Assembly (NCBI RefSeq): GCF_032452875.1
Contig: NC_083897.1
Location: 8,228,854 to 8,292,853 of the forward strand
Direction of reading: 5' to 3'
From: Bos javanicus
Taxonomy: Eukaryota; Chordata; Mammalia; Artiodactyla; Bovidae
Length of the DNA: 64,000 bases
The notes under the pieces are model-generated. The model did no database searches and was not told the DNA's origin. It saw only the letters and a program-made list of their open reading frames with translations. Both the position numbers and the translations under genes were made by a program. Each line of letters begins with the position of its first letter. Position 1 is the stretch's first letter. Positions 1 to 24,541 of the stretch are shown here, piece by piece.

Positions 1-638
1 TGCTATATTATATGTAAGTCATGGAATCCTTGTGATACTTGGATCCAAGGGTAGATGAATGACTTCCATTACTCTGAAAATATTTTGCAGGTAGAGGCCA
101 TATCAGATTTACCTTTGCATCTGTCCCCATTGCCTGAGACATAGGTGCTCGACAAATAATAAGCCAAAATGCTGTGAATTATTTCCTTTATTGGGAAATC
201 TTCATAGAGACAGAATTTTTCATCACTGTACTGATGAGGCTTAGAATAAGTAGTGAAGTAATATACGCACACTCACACGGCTAGCGGTTGGTAGAACTGG
301 GACTAGAACTCAAGTTGTGTAATCTTTAAATCCAATTCTCTTTTCAAAAATATGACTCAGATTTGTTCTAACAGAGGGAATCTGTAAAGTTAGGATAGAA
401 CAGAGACATTTTGAGAAAGAGAACACTAATATCCTGCAGTTATTAGTGGAATGCTTTCAGGAAATGCAGATCCATTGACCATTATTTTTATTCTCATTTA
501 CTTTTTATTTAACTCTAGTTAATCATTGTGTGTTCCATATAATATGTAAGTCTTAAGATTATTAGGAATAAGCAAAAAGAAAAAAAAAGCTATGGCAATT
601 TAATGTATCAAAGCTAATGGTTTCTCCTCCTTTTTAAG
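1..638 (+). other. STAG2 intron (3' end), with MIR tail
   Basis: This is non-coding sequence up to the acceptor at 637-638. Around 235-345 the sequence resembles the 3' half of a MIR SINE in + orientation (core like CACACGGCTAGCGGTTGGTAG followed by AGAACTGGGACTAGAAC). Nothing else was recognised. Confidence 0.6.
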
Positions 639-13183
<12,545 letters not shown>

Positions 13184-13954
13184 TACCAGTACGCAATTAA
13201 GTCTCTGGTGAAGTCATTTTCTAAGTGGAAGAGGAAATTTTAAAATAAAGTGTGGTAGATACAGTGAAATTCTGTACAGATTTTTCTCTAAGGAGAATAT
13301 GACGTGCTTATACTTACCAAGATCAAGTGCATTTGAGGGGCAGTTTTGTTTGCCTGAAAAAAGTAAAGGACAAGTAAACAATTTGATGATAAGCTACAGT
13401 TTTTCTTAGAAAGTAAATATTTTATTTATGCGCTGTTAGTTGGCTTTTGAATCAATTATTTCATGCTTTTTTTAAAGAAACTATAACAATCTGAAGAGGC
13501 ATTTGGTACAGACGTGAATCCTCTTACATTTATTTACTGGGTGTACTAAGTAATGATGACCTCTGCTGGATTTCTGTTTACATCCAAGAAACAAAGTTAA
13601 GGATGAGTATTCCCCTGCCCTGAAATTATAGGATAGAATTGTTTTTAGCATTCTAAATTTAAATGCTTGAAACATCAATCGAGGCTTTCTTTTAAATATT
13701 GTAATTGTGGAGAAAAGTAAACTTATAAGCAGAACTTTTACAATTTTTTCATCTAAAATGTATTTTAAGATATTTTTAAAATCCAAGAGCTTCTCTATAC
13801 TTTTCAGAAATACCCAGATGCAGTGAACTGCCAGAAGGTAACCAGTCTCAAACATGCTTATCCCATTATCAACCCTGAAAGTTTGCTTGTCCTTTAAGAT
13901 AAAAATGTAATGTTGTGATATTCCTTCCAGTAGTGCCACTGTATTTTGTCTCCA

Positions 13955-13960
13955 AATAAA
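13955..13960 (+). terminator. STAG2: possible proximal STAG2 polyadenylation signal
   Basis: AATAAA is followed by TTGTAGTATGTTTG, a U/GU-rich stretch. Use of this site would give a 3' UTR of about 0.8 kb. Further hexamers occur at 13244 and 14048. Which are used cannot be decided from sequence alone. Confidence 0.45.
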
Positions 13961-15063
13961 AGAAGCTTATTGTAGTATGTTTGCAGAAAAACTCTAAACA
14001 AAAATTATACAGCTTATTAGAGTGTGGGAATAGGGATCTAAATTTTAAATAAAATTATATATATATATAAATTGGTGCTGATTTTATAATTGCGCAGTTT
14101 GTTTAGTTTTTTCTTACTTTTAAATTCCAACTTAAAATTATGAGGTTTCAGAAATATATTGAAAGTTTAACAATGTTTAAAAATAGAAAAGCATGAGTGT
14201 TCATGCTTTAAAATGATTTTTAAATTTGTATTTTATATTGTTTTATCTATCTGTCTTTGCAAGCAGTCTTCAGGTTAAAGATACTTCTAACAGGTTACAG
14301 TACATTTCCTCTGTATGTAAATTAGATGGGATAATAGAATTCATAACCCATAATATTCTTTGAAAGCTAAGCTTTAAACTTCATTTTATGTCCTTTCACA
14401 AATGAATTAGTTTAAAACAGAAAGTGGCTACTTGCCATTTTGACATCAACTCATTTTGCGAGGCTTAGGCAGCTAGACATCGTTTAAAACAAAATATTAA
14501 CTTATATTACATGTGTATCTATCTTTTGTCAGTCGTCTCTCAGTTCTTGAGGTTTATTATTTTAATCATTCCATGCCTTAATATGCTTGCAATACAAGAA
14601 TATCTTCAGATGGGTGAATACCAAAAGGCTTCCAGTTCTTAAGAGTCAGAAACCAACAAGCATTGGGCTGTGGTAGCCAAAAACCATAGGTTAGCTAAAA
14701 GATCATGATAAAATACAATTATTTTATTAAATCATGGTTAATAACAAATGAAATCAAGACATGTCTAACAGATTTTCCATCAACAAATATTGTTACGTGC
14801 AAAAGTATTGCCTATGTTGTTTTTCACACCACTGCATTTACTAGAACTGCTGAGAGGACTGTATATATGATTTTAAACCTAAGTTGATTTTTTTTTCTCA
14901 CTCTTGAAAGGAGTACTTCTTTGTGAAAGCAGTTCTTACAGCTTTGTTTTCAACCAGCTAAAAATGTTTTATATATTACTCTAACCTGTTGTCCTCCACA
15001 TTCTATTGTCCTAATTGTACTGTTTTCTGATTTGTATTTATGTCTTGAGACAGTAACTTTTTG

Positions 15064-15069
15064 AATAAA
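15064..15069 (+). terminator. STAG2: distal STAG2 polyadenylation signal
   Basis: AATAAA is followed within about 20-40 bases by the GU-rich GTATGTTGTATG and then TTTTATCTTTT, a good downstream element. It is the last such combination before recognisable intergenic repeats begin. Another AATAAA at 15210 lacks as clear a GU-rich element. Confidence 0.65.
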
Positions 15070-15533
15070 AATAAACCTACAGTATGTTGTATGTTTTATC
15101 TTTTGTACTTGAAAGAGGAGGGTGGCTATAAGTGGTTAGAAAGTGTACCTATTACCACATCTTTTAACATGTTTGGGTGGGAATAATTTATAGAAAATAC
15201 TATATTTTTAATAAATCATATGTATTTTAAAATGAGACTAAATCCCTAATTGGGTTATTACTTTAAAGTAGAAACCTATGACCATTATTACTTTATTTAT
15301 CTGGTATGAGTTAAATGCTCACTAAAATATCTGCATTGTTCATCCAGGATACATTTGAGTGCCCACTGTGTGCTGAGGCATGTGTTAGAGATCTACACAA
15401 GGCCCCTCCTCCACAGATCTAGTGGGGCAAACAAATAAGGAAAGAATCAAATAAAATAATTAAGCTTATTTCATAATTAGTGCTAGGAAGGAAACCAGTA
15501 GAGTGTGCTGAGCTAGAGAGAGACTGAGAGAAA

Positions 15534-15535
<2 letters not shown>

Positions 15536-15562
<27 letters not shown>
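15536..15562. repeat. (TG)n microsatellite
   Basis: About thirteen perfect TG units. It is probably polymorphic. It produces the His-Thr run of the antisense frame here, which is not a gene. Confidence 0.95.
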
Positions 15563-15566
<4 letters not shown>

Positions 15567-15694
15567 CCTCCCTTAGATAATGGATTGATGTTTGGAGGTA
15601 AGTGAAAGCCCATATTTGAGAAAGAATATAAAAATTGAATTCTTATTGAAAACTCTTAATGTTCAGCATGTTAAGATTTGCATTGTTCTCTTTC

Positions 15695-15822
15695 TTTTTT
15701 AAAAAATTTTTTGGCCATGCTGCACAGCTTGGGGGATCTTCGTTCCCTGACCAGGGAGTAAACCCACACCATGGCAGTGAAAGTGCCAAGTGCTAACCAT
15801 TGGACCACCAGGGAATTCCCTG
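15695..15822 (-). repeat. artiodactyl tRNA-derived (CHR-type) SINE
   Basis: It begins TTTTTTGGCCATGCTGCACA and ends TTGGACCACCAGGGAATTCC, the antisense form of the short tRNA-derived artiodactyl SINE. Confidence 0.8.
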
Positions 15823-15827
15823 CATTG

Positions 15828-16075
15828 TATTCTTTTTTCCAGAGTTACTGAATTGTAACTAACATACAATACTATCTAAGTGTAAAGTGTACAGCATGAA
15901 TATTTGGTACATATGCATAAATTGTGAAATTTACAATAAGATTAGTTAACATGTGTCACCTCATAATTGCCATTTTTTTGTGTGTATATGGTGAGAACAT
16001 TTAAGATCTATTCTGTTAACAACACTCACATATATAAACAGTATTATTAACTATAGTCACCTCCCTGCATTATAC
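15828..16075 (-). repeat. antisense L1 3' UTR fragment
   Basis: TAACATACAATACTATCTAA, GTACAGCATGAATATTTGGTAC and CACCTCATAATTGCC are typical of the minus strand of old L1 3' UTRs. It directly abuts the SINE on its left. Confidence 0.6.
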
Positions 16076-16189
16076 TCTCAAAAATGATTCATATCAATGT
16101 AGCCCTAGAACACTGGTCATTTAGGCTAATTTGTAGATCATATTATAACCCCAGTCTTCTGCCATTGGTGATGCAGAACTGAACATAAT

Positions 16190-16425
16190 AAACGTTAGTT
16201 AATAGCTGGGCACTGTTTGAAGTGGTTTACATGCAATATCTTATGAAGGATCACAACAACAGGTGACACATTATCATGCCCCCTCTCCTTCCCCCATCTC
16301 CTTTTAAATTATTTTTTTAATCAAGAGGCAGGAAAACAAGGCACAAAAAACACCTTGGGCAAGGTTATATGGCTAGTAAATGATAGGGTTGCCACTCAAG
16401 CAGTCTGGCTGCATTAAGTCCTGGC
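16190..16425 (+). repeat. MIR SINE
   Basis: GCTGGGCACTGTTTGAAGTG, GGTTATATGGCTAGTAAATG and GGGTTGCCACTCAAGCAG follow the MIR order. A short T/C-rich stretch interrupts it around 16275-16320. Confidence 0.65.
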
Positions 16426-17204
16426 AGCATTGAAACTATTTGATACATAAGGATAACACAGATAATTGCATAAATATAAAATGGCACATTACTCATTGTT
16501 CCATGGTGAGGAAATAGTACTTCTTTAAGGAGTCTGGCTGGCTATAGAACTGAGTAGTATGACTCAACATAGTCCTTAATATGCCACCCAGGTGACTTCT
16601 GTAAAGAGTATGAATTGAATGAGTCTATCAATAGTTACTAATTAATAGTTTTTAAAGTTGAGAGACTGGGGAGGAGGAATAGGATTAACCAGAAGGGATA
16701 GCTTCAAAATCTTTCCAAAAAGGGAGTTTGTAAGGATTCACAGAGATGAGTTCAGGTCAGATAGATTTTTCTGGAAGCTGTAATGATTCAGCAAAAGAAA
16801 ATGAACCAAAAAACTATTATCTACTATGTGCCTGGGCTTGTGCTAGCTGCTGAGACCAATAAGATAGGCTTTGTTTTCAAGTTAATTATAGTTCTGCTGG
16901 GAGTTGGTATGCAGATTCAGAACTAATAAAATGGGGGTGAGTTCATTGTTTTTACTGGGTATTATGGGAGCACAGAGGAGGGGCACTTACCGTGGATGCC
17001 CTCTGGGAGGCTTCATATAAAGCTGACATTTGAGTATTTTCCCCAGCATTTTACTATTAATTCTTCACACAGCAATGCTGAATTTTACAGCAAACACATT
17101 TTACATTCTTGCTTTGCCATATATCCATGTATCAATGTCTTTTTTATGTTAATTTAGAAGTAAATTGCAAACATGAGTACACTATGCCCTAAATATTTCG
17201 GCAT
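16426..17204. other. intergenic, nothing recognised
   Basis: This is AT-rich single-copy-looking sequence with possible small old LINE relics (CTATGTGCCTGGGCTTGTGC at about 16824). It has no credible coding frame or RNA gene. Confidence 0.5.
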
Positions 17205-17860
17205 TTATCATTAAGTTTAGTATTTGCCATGTTCTCCTTTTGGTGTAAAATTCATATGTGATAAAATTTACAAGCTGTGAGTATGTATTTGCTGACTTGT
17301 AACAAATGCTTACAGCTTTGTAACCCAAACCCCTATTGAAGGTACTGAGCGTAGCCATTAGTCCAGAAACTTTGTACTCCTTACCAAATCAATCTCTGCT
17401 TTCCTCGCAAGCAACAACTGTTGTTTTATCTTTCCACCACAGATAAAATCTGACTGTTCTAGAACTAGATATGAATGGGATCATATAATATGCTTTTGTA
17501 TTAGGTTTCTTTCAGCCTGTTTTCAAGATTTATCCATATTGTGTGTTGTGCTGTGCTTAGTCGCTCAGTCATGTCCGACTCTGCGACCCCATGAACTGTA
17601 GCCCAACAGGCTCCTCTGTCCGTGGGATTCTCCAGGCAAGAATATTGAAGTGGGTTGCCATGCCCTCCTCCAGGGAATCTTCCCAACCCAGGGATTGATC
17701 ACAGGTCTCCCGCATTGCAGGCAGATTCTTTACTGTCGGAGCCACCAGGGAAGCCCGTCCATATTGTGTGTATCAATAGAGCTTATTTGTTCAGTAGTTA
17801 ATGGACATCTGGGTTGTTTCCACTTTTTGACTGTTACGAATAAAGCTGCTACTTGAGTTG
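17205..17860 (-). repeat. antisense L1 fragment split by a SINE
   Basis: The L1M landmarks ATGAATGGGATCATATAAT and TAATGGACATCTGGGTTG, then TTACGAATAAAGCTGCTAC, are on the minus strand. A Bov-tA interrupts at 17546. Confidence 0.65.
17546..17757 (-). repeat. Bov-tA SINE with 13-bp target duplication
   Basis: It is a full antisense element from GTGCTTAGTCGCTCAGTC to GCCACCAGGGAAGCCC. The direct repeat TCCATATTGTGTG is at 17533-17545 and 17758-17770. Confidence 0.92.
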
Positions 17861-18504
17861 AATTTTAAAAGCTGAAAGGTGAAATGGGGGCAGAGTGACC
17901 AAGGCCAAGAATTCCAGGCCAAGGGGACAGCATAAATGACCGTTACAGACAACTTTGTAAGTCACCTATACCTCAGGTTTTTAAAAATCACCATCATGAA
18001 TATAAGAACTATTTAGTAACCACTTAGGGGTGGGTAGGGCAAACTGGAAGATAGTTGGCTACCCACTACCTCACATCAGCTTTAAAAAAAAGAAAAGGGT
18101 ATTCACAGCTGTACCTTTAGTCACTTCAGTGTTAAATGCAGTGTTCTCAGAATTGGCAAATATCCAAGATAATAAATAGTAGGGTACCTTTAAATGAGTT
18201 GTAATAAATTGATTTGTATTCTATTATGCATGTTAGACATTAAGCCTTACTCTACCACTGAGAAAAATAGTGTATTGCCTACAGCTACAGTTGTGTAGTT
18301 GTATTAAATTGCCAAGAAGTAGGTTCCTCAGTAGAAGTCAGCTTGGGGCTGATAGTGCAAACGTAAAATGAAATCAGCTCTGTTTACTCTTTATTTTGCC
18401 TCTTCCATCTCAAGATCATGAGAGGCAGGAGGAGTTGAGTGAATCTTGGGCAAGTTAGCTTTTAAATAATTTTGTAGTACTTATAGCAAAATTATAACCA
18501 ATAT

Positions 18505-21265
18505 TGAAGAAGTAGCAGCCAATATTTGTTGGATGTTTCATTTCAGTTCAGTCGCTCAGTCATGTCTGGCTCTTTGTGACCCCATGAACTGCAGCACGCC
18601 AGGCCTCCCTGGCCATCACCAACTCCCGGAGTTCACTCAAATCCATCGAGTCAGTGATGCCATCCAGCCATCTCATCCTCTGTCATCCACTTTCCTCCTG
18701 CCCCCAATCCCTCCCAGCATCAGGGTCTTTTCCAATGAGTCAACTCTTCGCATGAGGTGGCCAAAGTACTGGAGTTTCAGCTTCAGCATCAGTCCTTCCA
18801 AAGAAATCCCAGGGCTGATCTCCTTCAGAATGGACTGGTTGGATCTCCTTGCAGTCCAAGGGACTCTCAAGAGTCTTCTCCAACACCACAGTTCAAAAGC
18901 ATCAGTTCTTCGGCGCTCAGCTTTCTTCATAGTCCAACTCTCACATCCATACATGACCACAGGAAAAACCATAGCCTTGACTAGACGGACCTTTGTTGGC
19001 AAAGTAATGTCTCTGCTTTTGAATATGCTATCCAGGTTGGTCATAACTTTCCTTCCAAGGAGTAAACGTCTTTTAATTTCATGGCTGCAATACCATCTGC
19101 AGTGATTTTGGAGCCCCCAAAATAAAGTCTGACACTGTTTCCACTGTTTCCATGAAGTGATGGGACCAGGTGCCATGATCTTAGTTTTTCTGAATGTTGA
19201 GCTTTAAGCCAACTTTTTCACTCTCCTCTTTCACTTTCATCAACAAGCTTTTTAGTTCCTCTTCGCTTTCTGCCATAAGGGTTGTGCCATCTGCATATCT
19301 GAGGTTATTGATATTTCTCCCGGCAGTCTTGATTCCAGCTTGTGCTTCCTCCAGCCCAGCGTTTCTCATGATGTATTCTGCATAGAAGTTAAATAAGTAA
19401 GATGACAATATACAGCCTTGACGTACGCCTTTTCCTATTTGGAACCAGTCTGTTGTTCCATGTCCAGTTCTAACTGTTGCTTCCTGACTTGCATATAGGT
19501 TTCTCAAAAGGCAGGTCAGGTGGTCTGGTATTCCCATCTCTTTCAGAATTTTCCACAGTTTATTGTGATCCACACAGTCGAAGGCTTTGGCATAGTCAAT
19601 AAAGCAAAAATAGATGTCTTTCTGGAACTCTCTTGCTTTTTCCATGATCCAGCGGATGTTGGCAATTTGAACTCTGGTTCCTCTGCCTTTTCTAAAACCA
19701 CCTTGAACATCAGGAAGTTCACGGTTCATGTTTTGCTGAAGCCTGGCTTGGAGAATTTTGAGCATTACTTTACTAGCATGTGAGATGAGTGCAATTGTGC
19801 GGTAGTTTGAGCATTCTTTGGCATTGCCTTTATTTGGGACTGGAATGAAAACTGACCTCTTCCAGTCCTGTGGCCACTGCCGAGTTTTCCAAATTTGCTG
19901 GCATATTGAGTGTAGCACTTTCACAGCATCATCTTTCAGGATTTGAAATAGCTCAACTGGAATTCCATCACCTCCACTAGCTTTGCTCGTAGTGATGCTT
20001 TCTAAGGCCCACTTGACTTCACATTCCAGGATGTCTGGCTCTAGGTGAGTGATCACACCATCGTGATTATCTGGGTTGTGAAGATCTTTTTGTACAGTTC
20101 TTCTGTGTATTCTTGCCACCTCTTCTTAATATCTTCTGCTTCTCTTAGGTCCATACCATTTCTGTCTTTTATCGAGCCATCTTTGCATGAAATGTTCCCT
20201 TGGTATCTCTGATTTTCTTTAAGAGATCTCTAGTCTTTCCCATTCAGTTGTTTTTCTCCTTTTCTTTGCATTGATCGCTGAGGAAGGCTTTCTTATCTCT
20301 CCTTGCTATTCTTTGGAACTCTGCATTCAGATGGGAATATCTTTCCTTTTCTCCTTTGCTTTTCGCTTTGCTTCTTTTCCCAGCTATTTGTAAGGCCTCC
20401 CCAGACAGCCATTTTGCTTTTTGCATTTCTTTTCCATGGGGATGGTCTTGATCCCTATCTCCTGTACAATGTCACGAACCTCCGTCCATAGTTCATCAGG
20501 CATAGTTCATTCAATATCACAGTAATCCAAGTCTATGCCCCAACCAGTAACACTGAAGAAGCTAAAGTTGAACAGTTCTATGAAGACCTACAAGACCTTT
20601 TAGAACTAACACCCAAAAAAGATGTCCTTTTCATTATAGGGGACTCGAATGCAAAAGTAGGAAGTCAAACACCTGGAGTAACAGGCAAATTTGGCCTTGG
20701 AGTACGGAATGAAGCAGGGCAAAGGCTAATAGAGTTTTGCCAAGAGAACGCACTGGTCATAGCAAACACCCTCTTCCAGCAACACAAGAGAAGACTCTAC
20801 ACATGGACATCACCAGATGGTTAACACCGAAATCAGATTGATTATATTCTTTGCAGCCAAAGATGGAGAAGCTCTATACAGTCAGCAAAAACAAGACCAG
20901 GAGCTGACTGTGGCTCAGACCATGAACTCCTTATTGCCAAATTCAGACTTAAATTGAAGAAAATGGGGAAAACCACTAGACCATTCAGGTATGAGCTAAA
21001 TCAAATCCCTTATAATTATACAGTGGAAGTGAGAAATAGATTTAAGGGCCTAGATCTGATAGATAGAGTTGGATGTTTTCTGTGTGCCAAACTATTCAAA
21101 GCACTTCACTGGTAGTTGATTCTTGCAGAAAATTTCTAGTTGATATCCACATTTTACAGATAAAGGAAATGATGCACAGGTTAGATCAACTTGCCTAGGA
21201 GCATATAACTCAAAAGTGATGGAGTTTAGATTGTGACTCATTTGACTCCACAGTGCATGTTCTTA
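18505..21265 (+). repeat. MIR SINE split by a BovB insertion
   Basis: A MIR start (GCAGCCAATATTTGTTGGATG) lies at 18505-18538. The rest (CTGTGTGCCAAACTATTC, TTTTACAGATAAAGGAAATG, GTTCTTAATTACC) lies at 21068-21265. The pieces are colinear once the BovB between them is removed. Confidence 0.65.
18539..21067 (-). mobile_element. BovB LINE, 5' truncated and 5' inverted (twin priming)
   Basis: BovB is an RTE-clade non-LTR retrotransposon whose single protein joins an AP endonuclease and a reverse transcriptase. Here the 3' two-thirds (about 18539-20502) lies on the minus strand. It is broken into frames of 312 residues (19181-20119, RT palm and fingers with CFIDYAKAFDCVDHNKLW and VRQGCILS; the catalytic YADD reads YADG) and 167 residues (18673-19176, C-terminal). 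At about 20503 the element flips. The remaining 20508-21067 is in + orientation and encodes part of the endonuclease. Both arms meet at the same element position. The direct repeat GTTGGATGTTT at 18528-18538 and 21068-21078 bounds the whole, so the inversion arose during insertion. Stops and frameshifts make it dead. Confidence 0.9.
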
Positions 21266-21601
21266 ATTACCTCTCTTCATTGTTGTGCTACTAAATGGAC
21301 CACCTACTTGCCCCTCTGTATTTGTATCCACTGCATTTCCTTTTGTTACAGTGGATAAGCTATCCTTGTATCTAAGACATTGGATTTCCCTCTCCCCTGC
21401 ATTATCAATTTTCTGCTCAACTTGATCATTCCTAACAACATGCAAACATCTCCCATCTTCAAAACTAGGGAAAAAACATTCCCTTGATTAAACATCTCCC
21501 TTTAGCCACTGTCCTGTTTGTCTCCTTTGGCTGTCTGGACTTTTCCCGTTCTCTCTCTCCCTTGCCTCCCTCGCCCTCACCCCCCAGCACTTTTTTCTAC
21601 C

Positions 21602-21758
21602 ATTTATTTGATTTATTTGGCTGTGCTGGGTCTTAGTTGCAGCACACAGGATTTTTAGTTGCAACATGTGGAATCTGGTTCCCTGACCAGGAATGGAACC
21701 TGGGCCCCCTTCATGGGGAGCGTGGAGTCTTAGCTATTAGACCACCAGGGAAGTCCCC
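21602..21758 (-). repeat. artiodactyl tRNA-derived (CHR-type) SINE
   Basis: It runs from TTTGATTTATTTGGCTGTGC to TTAGACCACCAGGGAAGTCC on the minus strand. Confidence 0.85.
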
Positions 21759-23560
21759 TCCCATTCGCTTGAAAGCTTTCCAATCAGGCCTTCATTCCTT
21801 CTACTCCAATGAAACTCTTGCCCTGTCCTAGTGACCTTCATTTGCCAAGTTTCCTTACCAATATCCTCTCACCTGTCTACAGAGCTTCATTTCCTCCTCC
21901 AGATCAGTTTCTTGCTCTGTGCCCCAGCCTAACTCATTGATGGCAGGTTGAGAATTGTGCCCTTTTAGTGGAGTTCTGGGGAGACCTCAGCAACCCATCT
22001 CTCAGGAAACAGACAGAAGGGTGTTCCATGTGGCTTTCCCAAAGCCTATGCAATAGTAATTGATTTGTAACTGTTATATGAAGTTTCCAACCTCCAGAGC
22101 CATCATGGTCTGCCTTAGGCCACATGGAAACTTCCCTGTGGTTTCCTGGCTTTCCTTGTTAGTAAAGCAATCAAGTTCATCATCTTGTCCTTTGCAAACA
22201 GCTTTGGTAGTGAGTTGAGAAAAGTTTGGATGGGTTATTAAGATTAAGCTTGGAGCAGAGTGTGGCACTCAATTTCATGCCTGCCAAAACCTGTTTGGGT
22301 CAGATTCATTTTCTGATTGTAAATCTCTTGGGACCAGTGTCCTTTGTACCAAGTTTCAGTATAAGTGTAGACATATTTAATGGGCACTTCCATAGCAGTT
22401 AACGGTTTATCTGGCATTTCTTAGTTTAGCACCTTCAAAATCCTTTTCTTAAGAACTGTCTGCTTTGAGAGCTGCAGTGGCCTCTATATTAACTTCAGAA
22501 GGCTAAGCTATTGTAAGAAGAGACTCAACAGAAATTCAGTGATTTAATACATAAATTTTCTCCTGCTGGTAGCAATTCAGGACAGGTTTTCCAAATTGGC
22601 AGGTGCTTTTTCTCTATAAGGTTGTTGAAAGACATAGGCTAATGGCAGGCTACCATCTTTAATACATGGCTTCCAAGGTTGTTTGGTCATCGCCATTGTA
22701 GCCCACAGGAGCGGGGGAAAGACCATGGTTGAGTGCATGTCGGAGATTTTCAAGGGCCAGGCCTGAAAATCACACACATTGCTTCTGTTCACATTTCATT
22801 GGAGAGAACGTAGTTATATGGCCACACTTAACTTGCAAGGGGGCTGGAAAATGTAGCTTGGCTGTGTGTTTGGGAAGAAGGGAGGAATGGATTTTGACTG
22901 ACCACTGGCAGTCTCTGCCTCAGTCTTCCTGCTCTGTGCATCCATGTTCAGCCCTCTTGCCATTTTTAGGACACACTTACTCTGTCCCCCAAAAGAACAA
23001 TCCAAAATCCTATCCAGTTACTATTTCAATGCATTATGCTCAGTCTTCTCCATCAGGTCCAGATACAGATGGACACCTCGAATGCCCAGTATACAATAGT
23101 GCAGTATGGAGAGAATAACCGTAATGACCCACATTCAGAAAAGGATGTCAGTGGAGAAAGTCCTTTGGTCAGATTCTCACTCTGCTCTCTGGATGGAATT
23201 TCCTTATCCTTTGTTTTTCTTATCTTCCTTCTGGAAGTTTTTCCTTGTTTTTTATCTTCCATGGCCACCTCTGAACCAGGCAGTGCTAAATAGTTGATTT
23301 TGTTTGGCAGCATCCCACTTTAATGTACGCGATCTGTATTAGTTGATGTAGGATATGCTGCTGTTAAGATCTAACGATGGCTCACATACAGTGGCTTATG
23401 TAAGAGGCTTTTTTTCTGCTCTTCTATAGTCCAGGGTAGCTGTTCTAGGTCAGGATGTCACTCCTATGTGTTTATCCAGGCTGACAGAAGTTCTGTCATT
23501 AATCTATACATCTTGTTCAAATTTTTCTTACTGTCCAACTAATATTCATTGTATCAAGAG
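21759..23560. other. intergenic, unidentified; clustered short frames on both strands
   Basis: There are several open frames of 60-130 codons on both strands (for example 22729-23118 + and 23053-23313 -), but no recognisable domain, splice pattern or ribosomal context. The lower stop density suggests GC-richer old repeat or degenerate sequence. I do not assign a gene. Confidence 0.4.
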
Positions 23561-23819
23561 AACAAAAATATCTGGTCCAAAACTAATTCATGATGATGTA
23601 GTGAAGTTAATTATCATGTCTCTTTAGTCTCTTCTAATCCAGAAACATCCCTAGTCTTTGTCTTTTATGACATGGACATTTTTGAAGAGTACAGGTCAGC
23701 CATTTTATGGAATGTTCTCAATTTGCCTTTGTCTAGTATTTTCTCATGATTAGGTTCAGGCAATGCATTTTGGGCAGGAGTGTGTGTGTGTGTGCGTGTG
23801 CACACGAGCGCATGCACAC

Positions 23820-24030
23820 ACATGCTTAGTCACTCAGTAGTGTCTGACTCTTTGCAATCCCATGTGGGCTGTAGCCTGCCAGACTCCTTTGTTCATGGGA
23901 TTCTCCAGGCAAGAATACTGGAGTGGGCAACCATTTCCTTCTCTGGGATCTTCCCTACCCAGAGATCGAACCCAGGTCTCTTGCACTGCAGGCAGATTCT
24001 TTCCCATCTGAGCAACCAGGGAAGCCCTTG
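23820..24030 (-). repeat. Bov-tA SINE next to a TG/CA-rich tract
   Basis: It begins ATGCTTAGTCACTCAGTAG and ends TGAGCAACCAGGGAAGCCC on the minus strand. A TG/GC alternating tract at 23781-23822 precedes it. Confidence 0.88.
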
Positions 24031-24541
24031 GCCAGGAATACTGCAGAAGTAGTGTTGTGCCCCTAGTGCATTGTATTGTGCTGTCGATTTCTTCTGCTAT
24101 TGGTAATTTTAACTTCATTTGGTTGAAGTGATGCTGGGTTTCTCCACTATGAAGTTACTATTTTTGTTTTGTAATTAATAAGTATTTTGTGGGGAGGTAC
24201 TTCCAGTCTATGTAAGTATCCTGTAACTCATCAGCTTTTTCATGCCTGAATTGACTATTAGTATTTATATCAGTATCGACTCAGGAATATTTGTTGTAAC
24301 CTATGGTCATAAGTCATTAATACGGTTATTTTGTTGACCAAACTGTCACAGATTTGTCCACTGACAGTCCTTTCAAGCTGGCTCCTATGGCTTTTGATAT
24401 GTTCCCTTCATTCTTTGATCATTTCATTTCTTTTTGGTATCGTGTGATATTCCAGGCTCATTTTGTACAGACCATGTCCAGCCTTGGAATTAGCCATTTC
24501 TCCAAGAAGTCCCAGTTCCTTTTATTGAAGAATGATATTTA

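Larger units (their letters stand above)
13184..15090 (+). other. STAG2: STAG2 3' untranslated region
   Basis: This AT-rich sequence follows the STAG2 stop with no recognisable SINE, LINE or L2 sequence in it, in contrast to the introns and the downstream DNA. It has several AATAAA hexamers, the last convincing one at 15064. A 3' UTR of about 1.9 kb is consistent with the long STAG2 mRNA. The right end is inferred from the distal signal. The 152-residue antisense frame at 13481-13939 is accidental. Confidence 0.8.

Noticed and set aside
13481..13939. 152-residue antisense frame in the STAG2 3' UTR
   Set aside because: It has no domain, lies within an AT-rich UTR on the opposite strand, and there is no supporting promoter or splice signal.
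15419..15613. Small protein with a His-Thr repeat
   Set aside because: The repeat is just the translation of a (TG)n microsatellite.
22729..23118. 129-residue frame as a novel gene
   Set aside because: It has overlapping frames on the other strand of similar length, no start context, splice sites or homology I can recognise. It is kept only as a low-interest finding.
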